Of a stretch of 64,000 nucleotides of DNA, positions 25,149-34,427 are shown in pieces. This DNA is from JAJRPT01 sp964465945. GTDB lineage: Bacteria; Bacteroidota; Ignavibacteria; Kapaibacteriales; UBA2268. The stretch is taken from the NCBI GenBank assembly GCA_964465945.1, contig CAYXMM010000003.1, positions 62,001 to 126,000 of the forward strand. Reading direction: 5' to 3'. Position 1 is the first letter of the stretch. Each line of letters begins with the position of its first letter. The translations under genes and the position numbers were made by a program. Below the pieces are notes generated by a model, which was not told where the DNA came from, made no database searches, and saw nothing but the letters and a program-made list of their open reading frames with translations.

Positions 25149-26525
25149 TTAACCAATTTTATTTAAGTCTGTTATCACTGCTTCAGAAAGTAAATCTCCA
25201 AAAGAGAATCCACTATTTTTTGATGTCTTTTTAAATTTATCATCAATTTTTTCTCTCTTTTCTGCTTTTGGCTCAGGAGCCACTACTTCTACATTTGGTC
25301 TTAATATTAATGATTCATTTTCTGGAACAATTTCAGCAATAACTACTTCAACCATATCACCAACATTATAAGTAATAGGTGCATTTCTTTTACCGCCTGA
25401 AATTTTACTTTTCGGCATAAATCCATCTACTTCATCATTAAGTTCAAATACAACACCCTTAGGATTAATTTGATTTACTTTAGCGAAATAAACAGAATCA
25501 ATAGGGTATCTGTCTTTTAGTGTTAACCAAGGGTTTTCAGTTAATGCTTTAATACTTAAAGTTGCGTTTTCTTTCTCTTCGTTTAAATCTTTTACAAGAA
25601 CTTCTACTTTACTTCCAGTTTTTAAAATATCAGATGCTTCTTTAAATCTTTTAGTCCAAGAGATTTCGCCATTTCTTAACAATCCATCAACACCTGGCTC
25701 TAACTCTAAATACACACCAAAGTTTGTTATTCTTCTAACAATTGCTTCTTTTTTGCTACCTTTTGGTATTCTTGCCTCTACACCATTCCAAGGACTTGGT
25801 TCGTATTCTTGATGAGATAATGATATTTTCTTATTTGCTTTATCAATTTCGATAACTTTTGCTTTTAAAGTATCACCCTTTTTACAAACTTCAGTTGTTT
25901 TATTAATTCTTCTTCTTGATAATTTAGAGATATGCACTAAGCCCTCAAAACCACCTAAATCAATAAAAGCACCGAAAGTAGGAGTTGATGTAACTACACC
26001 TTCAACTTCATCTCCAACTTTTATTGAATCCCATACTTTTGAAGCTAAATATTTCTTTCTTGAAACAACATAAGTTTTAGAATCTTCTGTGGACTTAACA
26101 TCTTGAATATTCACATCAAAAGAACCATTTTTAATTTCTTCTAATTCTTCATTACTTGGGATTCTTTTATTAGAAACATGAGATATAGGCAAAAACATTG
26201 AGTATGACTTATAAGCAACTCTGAAACCACCGATAGTTTTATCAACAAATTCAACTTTGAAACTTGTGCCATTTGTATTAAATTCATCAAGTTCTTTTTC
26301 AATAGATGACTTTTCTTCATCGCTCAAACTTAAAGTCGGATTAGCAGTTTCTACAATTTCAACAACTTTACTTTCCTCTACTACAGTGGGTGCAACTTCA
26401 ATTGGTGTCGGCTCTGTTGTAGATATATTTTCAGTTACTTCACTTGCTTCTAAATTAGCATCTGTAATGCTTGTTTCATTCACCTGAATAAGTTCATTAT
26501 TCTCAACGTTTTGTTCTAAAGACAT
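25149..26525 (-). CDS. rpsA: Ribosomal protein S1 (S1 RNA-binding domain protein)
   Basis: A 458-residue protein with an acidic N-terminal extension (1-80) and four S1/OB domains at about 88-157, 171-240, 256-327 and 342-410, the first degenerate. The second has the typical GVVTSTPTFGAFIDLGGFEGLVHIS core. S1 helps mRNA bind the 30S subunit, which matters in a genome where many genes here lack a Shine-Dalgarno. E. coli S1 has six domains and is longer, so this is a reduced form. It could also be a second S1-like protein. Confidence 0.85.
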   Translation of the reverse strand: MSLEQNVENNELIQVNETSITDANLEASEVTENISTTEPTPIEVAPTVVEESKVVEIVETANPTLSLSDEEKSSIEKELDEFNTNGTSFKVEFVDKTIGGFRVAYKSYSMFLPISHVSNKRIPSNEELEEIKNGSFDVNIQDVKSTEDSKTYVVSRKKYLASKVWDSIKVGDEVEGVVTSTPTFGAFIDLGGFEGLVHISKLSRRRINKTTEVCKKGDTLKAKVIEIDKANKKISLSHQEYEPSPWNGVEARIPKGSKKEAIVRRITNFGVYLELEPGVDGLLRNGEISWTKRFKEASDILKTGSKVEVLVKDLNEEKENATLSIKALTENPWLTLKDRYPIDSVYFAKVNQINPKGVVFELNDEVDGFMPKSKISGGKRNAPITYNVGDMVEVVIAEIVPENESLILRPNVEVVAPEPKAEKREKIDDKFKKTSKNSGFSFGDLLSEAVITDLNKIG

Positions 26526-26685
26526 AAATATCTCAATTGTTTTTTATTAAATACAGATTGCAAAATTAAGAATAATATTTCTAATAAAAAATATTTTTAT
26601 TAATTATTATCATATTCAACATTGATATAATCATTATTTGAATAGATTTTCACAATTCTTTTATAAATTAATAAAAAAAAAGGAA

Positions 26686-26703
26686 GTTTTAAACTTCCTT
26701 TTA
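26686..26703 (-). terminator. Terminator after clpX
   Basis: On the minus strand AAGGAAGTTT/AAACTTCC arms are followed by nine T. It closes the clpP-clpX transcript. Confidence 0.8.
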
Positions 26704-27975
26704 CGCTTGATTTTTTAATTGTGGATCGATTTTCTCTGTTCTAAATTCAAATTTTGGCTCTTTCTTCTCTAAAACAGTTTCTTTTGTAATTATACACTTT
26801 GAAATATTCTTTTTATCTGGGATCTCAAACATTATTTCATTCATTAATTCTTCAGTAATTGAACGAAGACCTCTTGCACCTGTTTTGCGTTTCTTAGCTT
26901 TCTCTACGATTGCTAAAAGAGCATCTTCTTCAAACTCTAACTCAACCTTATCCATCAAAAACAACTTTTGATATTGCTTGATTAAAGCATTCTTAGGTTC
27001 AGTTAAAATTGAAAGCATCGCCTCGTCAGAAAGTTCATCTAAATATGTAATAACAGGAAGACGACCAACTAATTCCGGAATGAAGCCATATTTATTCAAA
27101 TCATCTGGTTCAACATATTGAAGTAATTGAGCGTTCTCTTCGATTGCCTCACTATCTGTTCCATTAAACCCAATAGTTGTGCTTCGCATTCTTTGAGAAA
27201 TAATTTTCTCTAATCCAACGAATGCTCCGCCACAAATAAATAAAATATTCGATGTTTCAACATATAATAGAGTTTGCTCAGGGTGTTTTCTCCCACCTTT
27301 TGGAGGAATCCCTACTCTTGTTCCTTCTAACATTTTTAAAAGTGCTTGTTGTACCCCTTCACCTGAAACATCTCTTGTAATCGAAGTCGATTCACCTTTA
27401 CGACTAATTTTATCAATCTCATCAATATAAACAATACCTCTTTCTGCAAGTTTTTCGTTATAGTCTGCATTTTGAACTAAACTAAGCAAAACAGATTCAA
27501 CATCATCACCCACATAACCCGATTCAGTGATTGTTGTTGCATCTGCAATCGCAAAAGGAACATTCAAAATTCGAGCTAATGTCTTAGCCAAAAGCGTCTT
27601 ACCTGAACCAGTAGGTCCTAACACCAATATATTAGACTTTTCAATTTCCACGCTATTCAAATCACCAGCGACATCTTCATTGTTGATTCTTTTATAGTGA
27701 TTATAAACTGCAACAGAGAGTATTTTTTTTGCTTCATCTTGACCAATTACATACTGGTCTAACATACTCTTAATTAAAGATGGAGTTGGCAAGCCAGAGG
27801 GTTTATCAAACATATTCTTATCAGCATTTGTTTTGTTTGATTTTATAATATCATTTGCACTATCAACGCAATGATTACAAATAAAAATATTATTAGGTCC
27901 TTCTATTAATGAAGTAACTTCTCTTGAATTCCTTCCACAAAACGAGCAATACAGTTCACCTTTATAATTAGCCAT
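26701..27975 (-). CDS. clpX: ATP-dependent protease ATP-binding subunit ClpX
   Basis: A 424-residue AAA+ unfoldase that feeds substrates to ClpP. An N-terminal C4 zinc domain (Cys10, Cys13, Cys33, Cys36) binds adaptors and substrates. Walker A GPTGSGKT is at 120-127, Walker B VYIDEID at 182-188, and the ClpX-specific RKGESTSITRD and GARGLRSI (sensor 2) motifs are present. It overlaps clpP by 8 nt. Confidence 0.98.
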   Translation of the reverse strand: MANYKGELYCSFCGRNSREVTSLIEGPNNIFICNHCVDSANDIIKSNKTNADKNMFDKPSGLPTPSLIKSMLDQYVIGQDEAKKILSVAVYNHYKRINNEDVAGDLNSVEIEKSNILVLGPTGSGKTLLAKTLARILNVPFAIADATTITESGYVGDDVESVLLSLVQNADYNEKLAERGIVYIDEIDKISRKGESTSITRDVSGEGVQQALLKMLEGTRVGIPPKGGRKHPEQTLLYVETSNILFICGGAFVGLEKIISQRMRSTTIGFNGTDSEAIEENAQLLQYVEPDDLNKYGFIPELVGRLPVITYLDELSDEAMLSILTEPKNALIKQYQKLFLMDKVELEFEEDALLAIVEKAKKRKTGARGLRSITEELMNEIMFEIPDKKNISKCIITKETVLEKKEPKFEFRTEKIDPQLKNQA

Positions 27976-28570
27976 TTTTAACTTCAGATGTTGTTAATAT
28001 TTTATCAATAATTCCATAATCAAGAGCTTCTTGAGCGGACATATACTTGTCTCTATCAGCATCTTGCTTAATTTGTTCTTTTGTTTTTCCAGTGTGATTA
28101 GAAATAATATTATATAAATCTTCTCTAATTCTCACCATTTCTTGCGTATATATCTCAATATCAGATGCTTGACCTTGAGTTCCACCCATTGGCTGGTGCA
28201 TTAAGATTCTTGAATGGGGTAGAGAATATCTCTTCCCTTTAGTTCCTGCACTAAGGAGAACTTGTGCCATTGATGCGCCCATTCCTATACAAATTGTAGC
28301 TATATCGTTTTTTACAAACTGCATTGTATCATAAATTGCAAGTCCTGCACTAACCGAACCACCAGGAGAGTTAATATAGATATTTATATCTTTCTTAGGA
28401 TTTTCGCTAGCTAAAAAAAGTAACTGAGCAATTACCAAACTTGCTATTTGGTCATCAATTGGAGTATTTATAAAAATAATATTGTCTTTTAATAATCGAG
28501 AATAAATATCAAAACTTCTTTCACCTCTTGAAGTTTGCTCTATTACCATTGGGATTAAGGCATTTTGCAT
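27968..28570 (-). CDS. clpP: ATP-dependent Clp protease proteolytic subunit ClpP
   Basis: A 200-residue serine peptidase (S14) forming the tetradecameric chamber. The catalytic Ser100 lies in GMGASMAQ, His125 in MHQPMGG, and the acid in the QDADRD stretch near residue 170. Typical length. First gene of the clpP-clpX operon. Confidence 0.97.
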   Translation of the reverse strand: MQNALIPMVIEQTSRGERSFDIYSRLLKDNIIFINTPIDDQIASLVIAQLLFLASENPKKDINIYINSPGGSVSAGLAIYDTMQFVKNDIATICIGMGASMAQVLLSAGTKGKRYSLPHSRILMHQPMGGTQGQASDIEIYTQEMVRIREDLYNIISNHTGKTKEQIKQDADRDKYMSAQEALDYGIIDKILTTSEVKNG

Positions 28571-28730
28571 TAATTTTCCTTAAATGTAAAAAATAAGTAT
28601 ATTGACGATAGCAAATATAATAAATTGCTAATTCAGTTTTACAAAATTATTGAAATAAAATGAAATTATATTAATAATACTTTAAAATTATTGAAATAGC
28701 AGGAAAGAATTTTATTTATATTTTTGCTTT

Positions 28731-30338
28731 ATGAAAAATAGCAAGATATATATTTTATTAATAGTTTTTATCTCAATTGCCTACTTTATTCCTTTTTTAG
28801 GAGATGTCCACTTATTTGATTGGGACGAGATTAACTTTGCCGAATCCGCTCGTGAAATGATTGTTTCTGGCAATTATACTCAAGTATCTATAAATTTTGA
28901 ACCATTCCACGAGAAGCCACCTTTGTTTATTTGGTTACAAGTTATTTCAATGAAAATCTTCGGTATTAATGAATTTGCTGCACGCTTTCCTAACGCTATT
29001 GTTGGTCTTCTCACCTTGCTTTTTGCTTTTTATACTGGAAAAAAATACAAAGATGATGATTTCGGATTTACATGGGTCTTAGTATATTTTGGCTCATTTT
29101 TACCATTTTTCTACTTCAAAAGTGGTATAATTGACCCAACATTTAACTTGTTTATATTCTCTGCTATTGCTTACTTTTACTACTTTTACCGCTCAAATAA
29201 TATCAAAGACTTGCTAATATCTTTAACATTAATTTCGTTAGCAGTTATGACAAAAGGACCCGTTGGACTTTTGATGTTTGCTGTAACTACTTCTATTTTT
29301 GTCATTATTAACAAAAAATTCAACTATTTTAAGCATATATTTTTAATTTTTGTTTTATCACTAATACCATATTTATTATGGTATTACACAGCATTCGGAT
29401 ATTCCGAAGAAATTCTTCAAAAATTTATTTATTATCATATTAAGCTCCTCACAACTGGTGATGCAGGGCATAGTGGTCCCTTTTATTATCATTTTGTTGT
29501 TGTTTTATTAGGTGCATTCCCTGCTTCTTTTTTTGCAATTCCTATTATTTCAAAGTTTAAAAAATATGATAAATCTTCGTTTGTGATCATTAATTTAATA
29601 CTATTGTTTTCTGTTCTTGTAATCTTTGGAATCGTTAAAACAAAAATTCTTCACTATTCTTCGCTTACCTACCTCCCTTTAACATTCCTTGCCACCTTAT
29701 ATATTGATGATATAATGTTTAAACTAAAATCCATATCAAAGATTAACAAAATTTCAGTTTTAGTTTATGGAATAATTCTTTCATTAGCTTTAATCATCTT
29801 CCCAATATTTATGATGAATATAGATAAATTCCTTTACCTTGTAAAGGATAAATTCACTAAATCTGTTTTGTTAAGCGAGGTATATTGGTCAGGTTTTGAA
29901 CTTATTCCAGGTGTAATTTTAATTTTTGGAATATTAATTTGGTATTTTTTAGTTAAGCGTGAATATGAACTAAAAGGGTTCTACATTCTGTTTACTTCTG
30001 TTGCTACAACTACTCTAATGTTTATGTACTTCCTCGCTCCACAAATAGAGAAATACACTCAAAATGCTCCAATCGAATTCTACAAAAAACATAGTAATGA
30101 AGATGTAATTATGATTCCATTAGGATTTAAAAGTTACGCCCACTATTTCTATGGAAATATAACCTCAGAGAAGCAAATCGCAGTAATACACAATCCCGAA
30201 CTTAAAGATTATCTACTCGAAAATAAAATAGACAAAAAAGTATATTTTGTGATAAAATCAAACAAAATTGAAAAATATTCAAATTATAACTTGAAATTCC
30301 TTTATTCTAAAAATGGATTTTCTTTTTTTGAGAAATAA
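28731..30338 (+). CDS. ArnT/PMT family membrane glycosyltransferase
   Basis: A 535-residue polytopic membrane protein (about 10-12 helices) of glycosyltransferase family 39. The first periplasmic loop has the catalytic acidic motif DWDEINFAE (about residues 26-34) and HEKPPLFIWL. These enzymes transfer a sugar from a polyprenyl-phosphate donor to lipid A or proteins. Donor and acceptor are not evident here. There is no Shine-Dalgarno and the start lies very close to a TATTTTTG box, so the leader is short. Ends 2 nt from a convergent gene. Confidence 0.85.
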   Translation: MKNSKIYILLIVFISIAYFIPFLGDVHLFDWDEINFAESAREMIVSGNYTQVSINFEPFHEKPPLFIWLQVISMKIFGINEFAARFPNAIVGLLTLLFAFYTGKKYKDDDFGFTWVLVYFGSFLPFFYFKSGIIDPTFNLFIFSAIAYFYYFYRSNNIKDLLISLTLISLAVMTKGPVGLLMFAVTTSIFVIINKKFNYFKHIFLIFVLSLIPYLLWYYTAFGYSEEILQKFIYYHIKLLTTGDAGHSGPFYYHFVVVLLGAFPASFFAIPIISKFKKYDKSSFVIINLILLFSVLVIFGIVKTKILHYSSLTYLPLTFLATLYIDDIMFKLKSISKINKISVLVYGIILSLALIIFPIFMMNIDKFLYLVKDKFTKSVLLSEVYWSGFELIPGVILIFGILIWYFLVKREYELKGFYILFTSVATTTLMFMYFLAPQIEKYTQNAPIEFYKKHSNEDVIMIPLGFKSYAHYFYGNITSEKQIAVIHNPELKDYLLENKIDKKVYFVIKSNKIEKYSNYNLKFLYSKNGFSFFEK

Positions 30339-30340
30339 GA

Positions 30341-31627
30341 TTACTCCCAAAAATTATAATTTAAGCCCAAAGAAAAACCATTATTCCAAGATGAATATGT
30401 GCCTAACTGATTTTGATAAACTAAACTTGACAAATCAAATGAAGGAACAAATGACAAATTATTTGTTACTCGAATTTCAAGTCCCATCATCATTTTTGCA
30501 ACAGCACCAACGCTTGTATATCCAGCTCCTGCTTGAATAAAAGGATATATTTTATAAGAATTAAACAAATCCTTCGCCATATATCTTGCGCCTAAGGTAA
30601 GAACCATATAATTAGGATTCTGCATAGTTTGGAACATTAACCCATCTTCAGTTATATTTTTAAAATCTTGATAATAATTCTCTCTCGAATATTCTGCAAA
30701 AACTGCCCAATTATTATCTAATTTATAAGCAACATCAACTGCATAATTAGCTATCGGAATATTATTGAATGATTCCGATTTATACAATGATGAGTTATTT
30801 ATTGCCCTCACTGAAAAGCTAAACCTTGTATGGTCAGGTGAAATAATATAATCCGAAGTCATTATCGGTTCATTTGATAAAATAAAATTTTGAACTACAA
30901 TATTACCTGCAATATTATTAGAATTAATACTTTTATGTTCTATGTTTGAAGACAATTTAGATGGAGCTAAACTAAAAAATAAACTTTCGTTATTGTTAAT
31001 ATTCAAAGCTTTTATTTCTTCTGATTTATTAACGTTTGAAGTATTTAAGTTTTCATTACTAATGTTCTTTATCTTACTTTCTAAATGAGAATTTATGCTT
31101 CGAGAATTTGGCTTATTAATTAATTTATTGTTACTTGAATTAGCTTCATTGTTTAATTTATCCATTTTATTTACTTTCTCATCTTTCAATGCGACATTTA
31201 TCAAGCTATTTGAAGTAAGCACACTTACTCTACTTTGTGAAGCAAATTTTCCATTAACTTGTTTAGTTAATTTTACACTCTCAACTATACCTTTATTTCC
31301 ACTCAAATACGACTTAATCCCATCATAATTTGCTATTCCATAAGTTAAAAATACTAAAGGAATTAGTGCAAATAAATAAGAGAACCTAAATCCTTGCACA
31401 TAAGCATAGGGAGAAGAAAATCCAGCAATACTAAAAACTCTATTTGTAAGCTCTAATGGTGGAGCGATATTCTCAAAATTCTCTCTCGCCATTTGTTGAA
31501 TTTTTAATTGCTTATTAAACTCACTTCTCATCTCGCTATTCTTGGCAAGCTCATTAAATAAGGTTTCTTGCTCAACTTCTGGCAGCCCCTCATCTAAATA
31601 ATCGTGAATAAGTCTTTCGTAACTCAT
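30341..31627 (-). CDS. Anti-sigma-like membrane protein with C-terminal outer-membrane barrel-like domain
   Basis: A 428-residue protein. Residues 1-60 are a soluble helical domain that begins like an anti-sigma factor (LIHDYLDEGLPEVEQETLFNELAKN) but without a zinc His-Cys-Cys motif. One transmembrane helix is at about 83-99. A Ser/Asn-rich linker follows, and from about 240 to the end there are barrel-like strands (YPFIQAGAGYTSVG, ending GLNYNFWE) like small outer-membrane proteins. Gene order, directly after an ECF sigma gene, supports an anti-sigma role. The domain mix could allow it to span both membranes, which is inference. Confidence 0.65.
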   Translation of the reverse strand: MSYERLIHDYLDEGLPEVEQETLFNELAKNSEMRSEFNKQLKIQQMARENFENIAPPLELTNRVFSIAGFSSPYAYVQGFRFSYLFALIPLVFLTYGIANYDGIKSYLSGNKGIVESVKLTKQVNGKFASQSRVSVLTSNSLINVALKDEKVNKMDKLNNEANSSNNKLINKPNSRSINSHLESKIKNISNENLNTSNVNKSEEIKALNINNNESLFFSLAPSKLSSNIEHKSINSNNIAGNIVVQNFILSNEPIMTSDYIISPDHTRFSFSVRAINNSSLYKSESFNNIPIANYAVDVAYKLDNNWAVFAEYSRENYYQDFKNITEDGLMFQTMQNPNYMVLTLGARYMAKDLFNSYKIYPFIQAGAGYTSVGAVAKMMMGLEIRVTNNLSFVPSFDLSSLVYQNQLGTYSSWNNGFSLGLNYNFWE

Positions 31628-31637
31628 TGTAAAACCT

Positions 31638-32228
31638 TTATATATTTATTTTTTCTTTTAAAATTGGCTCAAGAATTTCTTTAAGTTTCTCTCTCGCCCT
31701 AAAATACCTATTTCTCAAAGCCGGAATTGATGTATTTGTTATTTCTGAGATTTCATCATAATCCATATTATTATATTGCCTAAGGACAAATATCTCTCTA
31801 TGATTAAACTCAAGCAATTCCATAGCTCTTGAAATGATTTCCATTTCTTCTTTTCTCTCTAATTTATCATTTTCGTCATTATAGAACAAAAAGTCAAAAT
31901 CTTCAAAATTATAACTCAGTTTTTTTTTATCTCGCTTATTATTTAACTCAATATTCCGTGCAATTTTGATTAAATATGCACTTATATTGCTAAATTCTAT
32001 TTTATCTGGATTAATATTCAAAAAACTTGTAAAAGTCTCTTGAAAAACATCATCAGCATCTTGCTTGCTGTCAGTAATACGTAAACAATAAGCATATAGC
32101 TTATTTGAGTACTTATTGTAAATATAAGTAAATGCAAGCTCTCTCTGCGATTTTGAACTATGAAACATTTCATTTATATCACTCACAGAGTATTCAGATT
32201 TATCTATATCTTTTTTGCTAAACCACAC
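31638..32228 (-). CDS. ECF-type RNA polymerase sigma factor
   Basis: A 196-residue sigma-70-family protein of the extracytoplasmic function group. Region 2 (YIYNKYSNKLYAYCLRITDSKQDADDVFQ, residues 31-60) and region 4 (about 130-180, FNHREIFVLRQYNNMDYDEISEI with a helix-turn-helix SIPALRNRYFRAREKL) are clear. Start is GTG, overlapping the stop of the lipoprotein upstream (TAGTG). The anti-sigma-like gene follows by 10 nt, so the pair is probably autoregulated. Confidence 0.9.
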   Translation of the reverse strand: MWFSKKDIDKSEYSVSDINEMFHSSKSQRELAFTYIYNKYSNKLYAYCLRITDSKQDADDVFQETFTSFLNINPDKIEFSNISAYLIKIARNIELNNKRDKKKLSYNFEDFDFLFYNDENDKLERKEEMEIISRAMELLEFNHREIFVLRQYNNMDYDEISEITNTSIPALRNRYFRAREKLKEILEPILKEKINI

Positions 32229-33160
32229 TAATCGACTGCTTCCGCATTATTAATTAATAATTTAAAATTAACCTTTTCCAATAAAGAGTAATAGATGCTT
32301 CTTTCACCGCTAAGATTATCTATTATAAATAAATATATAATCTCATTTTTACTACTAAAATACACTTTTTCAATTTTTTCTACTAAACTACATCTGTATA
32401 AAACGTTAGCATTATAATATAACGCACTATCGTTATATAAATAAAGCTCTTTTTTAACTAAAACTGGTCTCATCCGCCCAAGTTCTATGCTCATTGTATC
32501 TACAATAGCCAGATTAAAATCTAAAAAATACACTTTGCTTATTATATCGTTATAATTTGAAAAAACTACACTCTCTTGATTTAAAACAATATCTGAAAGT
32601 TTCTCATAATTGAAATTAAACGATTTATTTACATTTAAAGTGTTTTGTATATTTCTTAGAACTAACAAATTCTTATTCTCTTTCCAATAAGCAAAACTAA
32701 ATGAATTTATAAATATTTCGCTACACGAAAAATTATTATCAATAAACTCTACATTATTTGATAAATCACTTTTATATAAAATAGAATCTGTTGAAAGAAT
32801 AAGCAAATCGCCACCATCTTTAGTTAAAAATGCAGTTTTAACATTTATACCTGGCACATTATCAAAAATCAAAGAACTTTTAAGAGAATATTTATCTAAA
32901 ATAAAAATTGAGTCATTGTTAAATAAAATTGACTTTTCAATAGTATTACTTTTTCCCAACTTTAAAGTAGAACTTACCTCACGCAATTTGAAAGTTTCAT
33001 AGTCAAATCGAAAAACTTCATCAATTCCGTCTTGGCTATTACTTTGAATAATCACATATTTTCCTTGTCTTGGATCACCTCCATCATCTTCACATGGATT
33101 GCAAGAAATTAAAATAACCAACCAAAAAATATAAAGTTTTTCAAAATTTGTAACTTTCAT
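32228..33160 (-). CDS. Putative lipoprotein of unknown function
   Basis: A 310-residue protein with a lipoprotein signal (lipobox LISC at about residue 20) and then only beta-rich sequence with Asn, Ser and aromatic residues, possibly a beta-propeller-like fold. No family is recognised. The start at 33160 (MKVTNFEKLY) is preferred to the upstream one at 33199, since the signal peptide begins there. It is cotranscribed with the ECF sigma factor and its regulator, and may be a member of their regulon or an envelope sensor. Confidence 0.65.
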   Translation of the reverse strand: MKVTNFEKLYIFWLVILISCNPCEDDGGDPRQGKYVIIQSNSQDGIDEVFRFDYETFKLREVSSTLKLGKSNTIEKSILFNNDSIFILDKYSLKSSLIFDNVPGINVKTAFLTKDGGDLLILSTDSILYKSDLSNNVEFIDNNFSCSEIFINSFSFAYWKENKNLLVLRNIQNTLNVNKSFNFNYEKLSDIVLNQESVVFSNYNDIISKVYFLDFNLAIVDTMSIELGRMRPVLVKKELYLYNDSALYYNANVLYRCSLVEKIEKVYFSSKNEIIYLFIIDNLSGERSIYYSLLEKVNFKLLINNAEAVD

Positions 33161-33314
33161 ATATATAATGACACATAAGTAGCGAAAATATATCACCAAA
33201 AATAAAATATTTTTTTAACTTTTTTCACAACTTTTTATATCTCATTATAAATCAGTAATTTATAAGCAAAAAAAAATTTCATCTTTTTCTTAATTTTTCA
33301 AGAAAAAGATCATT

Positions 33315-34415
33315 TTATTGAATTTTGTTAAAAAACTTTTCGTTTGCTTTACTAATAATTTTTGAATTTTGAATTTCAAAATGATTTAACACTTCAACAA
33401 AATTGTTGTCCGATTTCCCAATTTTCACAAAAAATTTCTTAACCACGTTGTTATTTATTATAAAAATATACGGATTATTCTCAATGGAAAAAATGGAATT
33501 AATTGGTATCCCAAAAACACTTTGTGAATTGATATTTAAACTGACTTCAACGAAACTCCCAGTTGGTACAATATTTTTACTTTTAAAAGCGATTTGAATT
33601 TGAAACATATTTGAACTTTCCCTAACAACTTTAGAAATTCTTGTAATTTTTCCATCGAATTCATATTCATTAAAAATTATTTTACAAAATTGATTATTGC
33701 TGATAGAATTAATATAGCTACTCGGAGCCATAACTTCGATTATAGGTTCTTCAACATTAAACATTTCTAAAGCCAAAAAGTTCTTATCAATAAATTTTCC
33801 GTCATTAATATTAACTTGACCTATATATCCATTTTTTTCTGTTTTAATCGATAATTTATATCCCAAATTATTATCCTTTAATAATACATCGGGATTAAAT
33901 CCTAAATAACTGATTTCATTTCTAAGAGCATTAAGATTATTTTTAATATTTTTATACTCTTTTTCTATTATGATGTATTCCTTTTCCGAAACTGCTTTAT
34001 TTTTAATAAGTTCAGTTTGTCGCTTATACTCAATTTCTATTTGAATTAGGTTGTTATTCATCTCAATAAAATTTCGTTTTAAATCTATCAAATCTGAATT
34101 TTCAATATCAAAAAGTATATCTCCTTTGTTCACTTTATCACCTTCCATTACTTTAATATTCTTTACAAATCCGGGATAAGTAGTATGCACATCAATTTTA
34201 TCATTAGGGTTCAATTCTACTCTACCAGAAAGTTTAATAGAACTTGCTAAAGTTACCTTTGCAATACTTATAAATTCTATTTTATATTTATTTATATCAT
34301 CGTTTAACATAATAAATTCTTTATTAACATTATTAGTATCACGTAAAACACTTTCCTTTTCATTGTTACAAGAGATTAAAGCAAGAATTAATGTTATTAT
34401 AATTATAAGTTTCAT
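33315..34415 (-). CDS. RND efflux periplasmic adaptor (CzcB/CusB type) lipoprotein
   Basis: A 366-residue membrane-fusion protein with lipobox LISC. It contains the biotinyl-lipoyl half motifs (VNKGDILFDIENSDLIDLK and later KTEKNGYIGQVNINDGKFI), an alpha-hairpin between them, and a beta-barrel domain (IVPTGSFVEVSLNI). It bridges the CzcA-type pump upstream and the TolC-like exit duct. The gene follows the pump by 12 nt. No His/Met-rich metal site is evident. Confidence 0.88.
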   Translation of the reverse strand: MKLIIIITLILALISCNNEKESVLRDTNNVNKEFIMLNDDINKYKIEFISIAKVTLASSIKLSGRVELNPNDKIDVHTTYPGFVKNIKVMEGDKVNKGDILFDIENSDLIDLKRNFIEMNNNLIQIEIEYKRQTELIKNKAVSEKEYIIIEKEYKNIKNNLNALRNEISYLGFNPDVLLKDNNLGYKLSIKTEKNGYIGQVNINDGKFIDKNFLALEMFNVEEPIIEVMAPSSYINSISNNQFCKIIFNEYEFDGKITRISKVVRESSNMFQIQIAFKSKNIVPTGSFVEVSLNINSQSVFGIPINSIFSIENNPYIFIINNNVVKKFFVKIGKSDNNFVEVLNHFEIQNSKIISKANEKFFNKIQ

Positions 34416-34427
34416 TTTTTTATTTCC

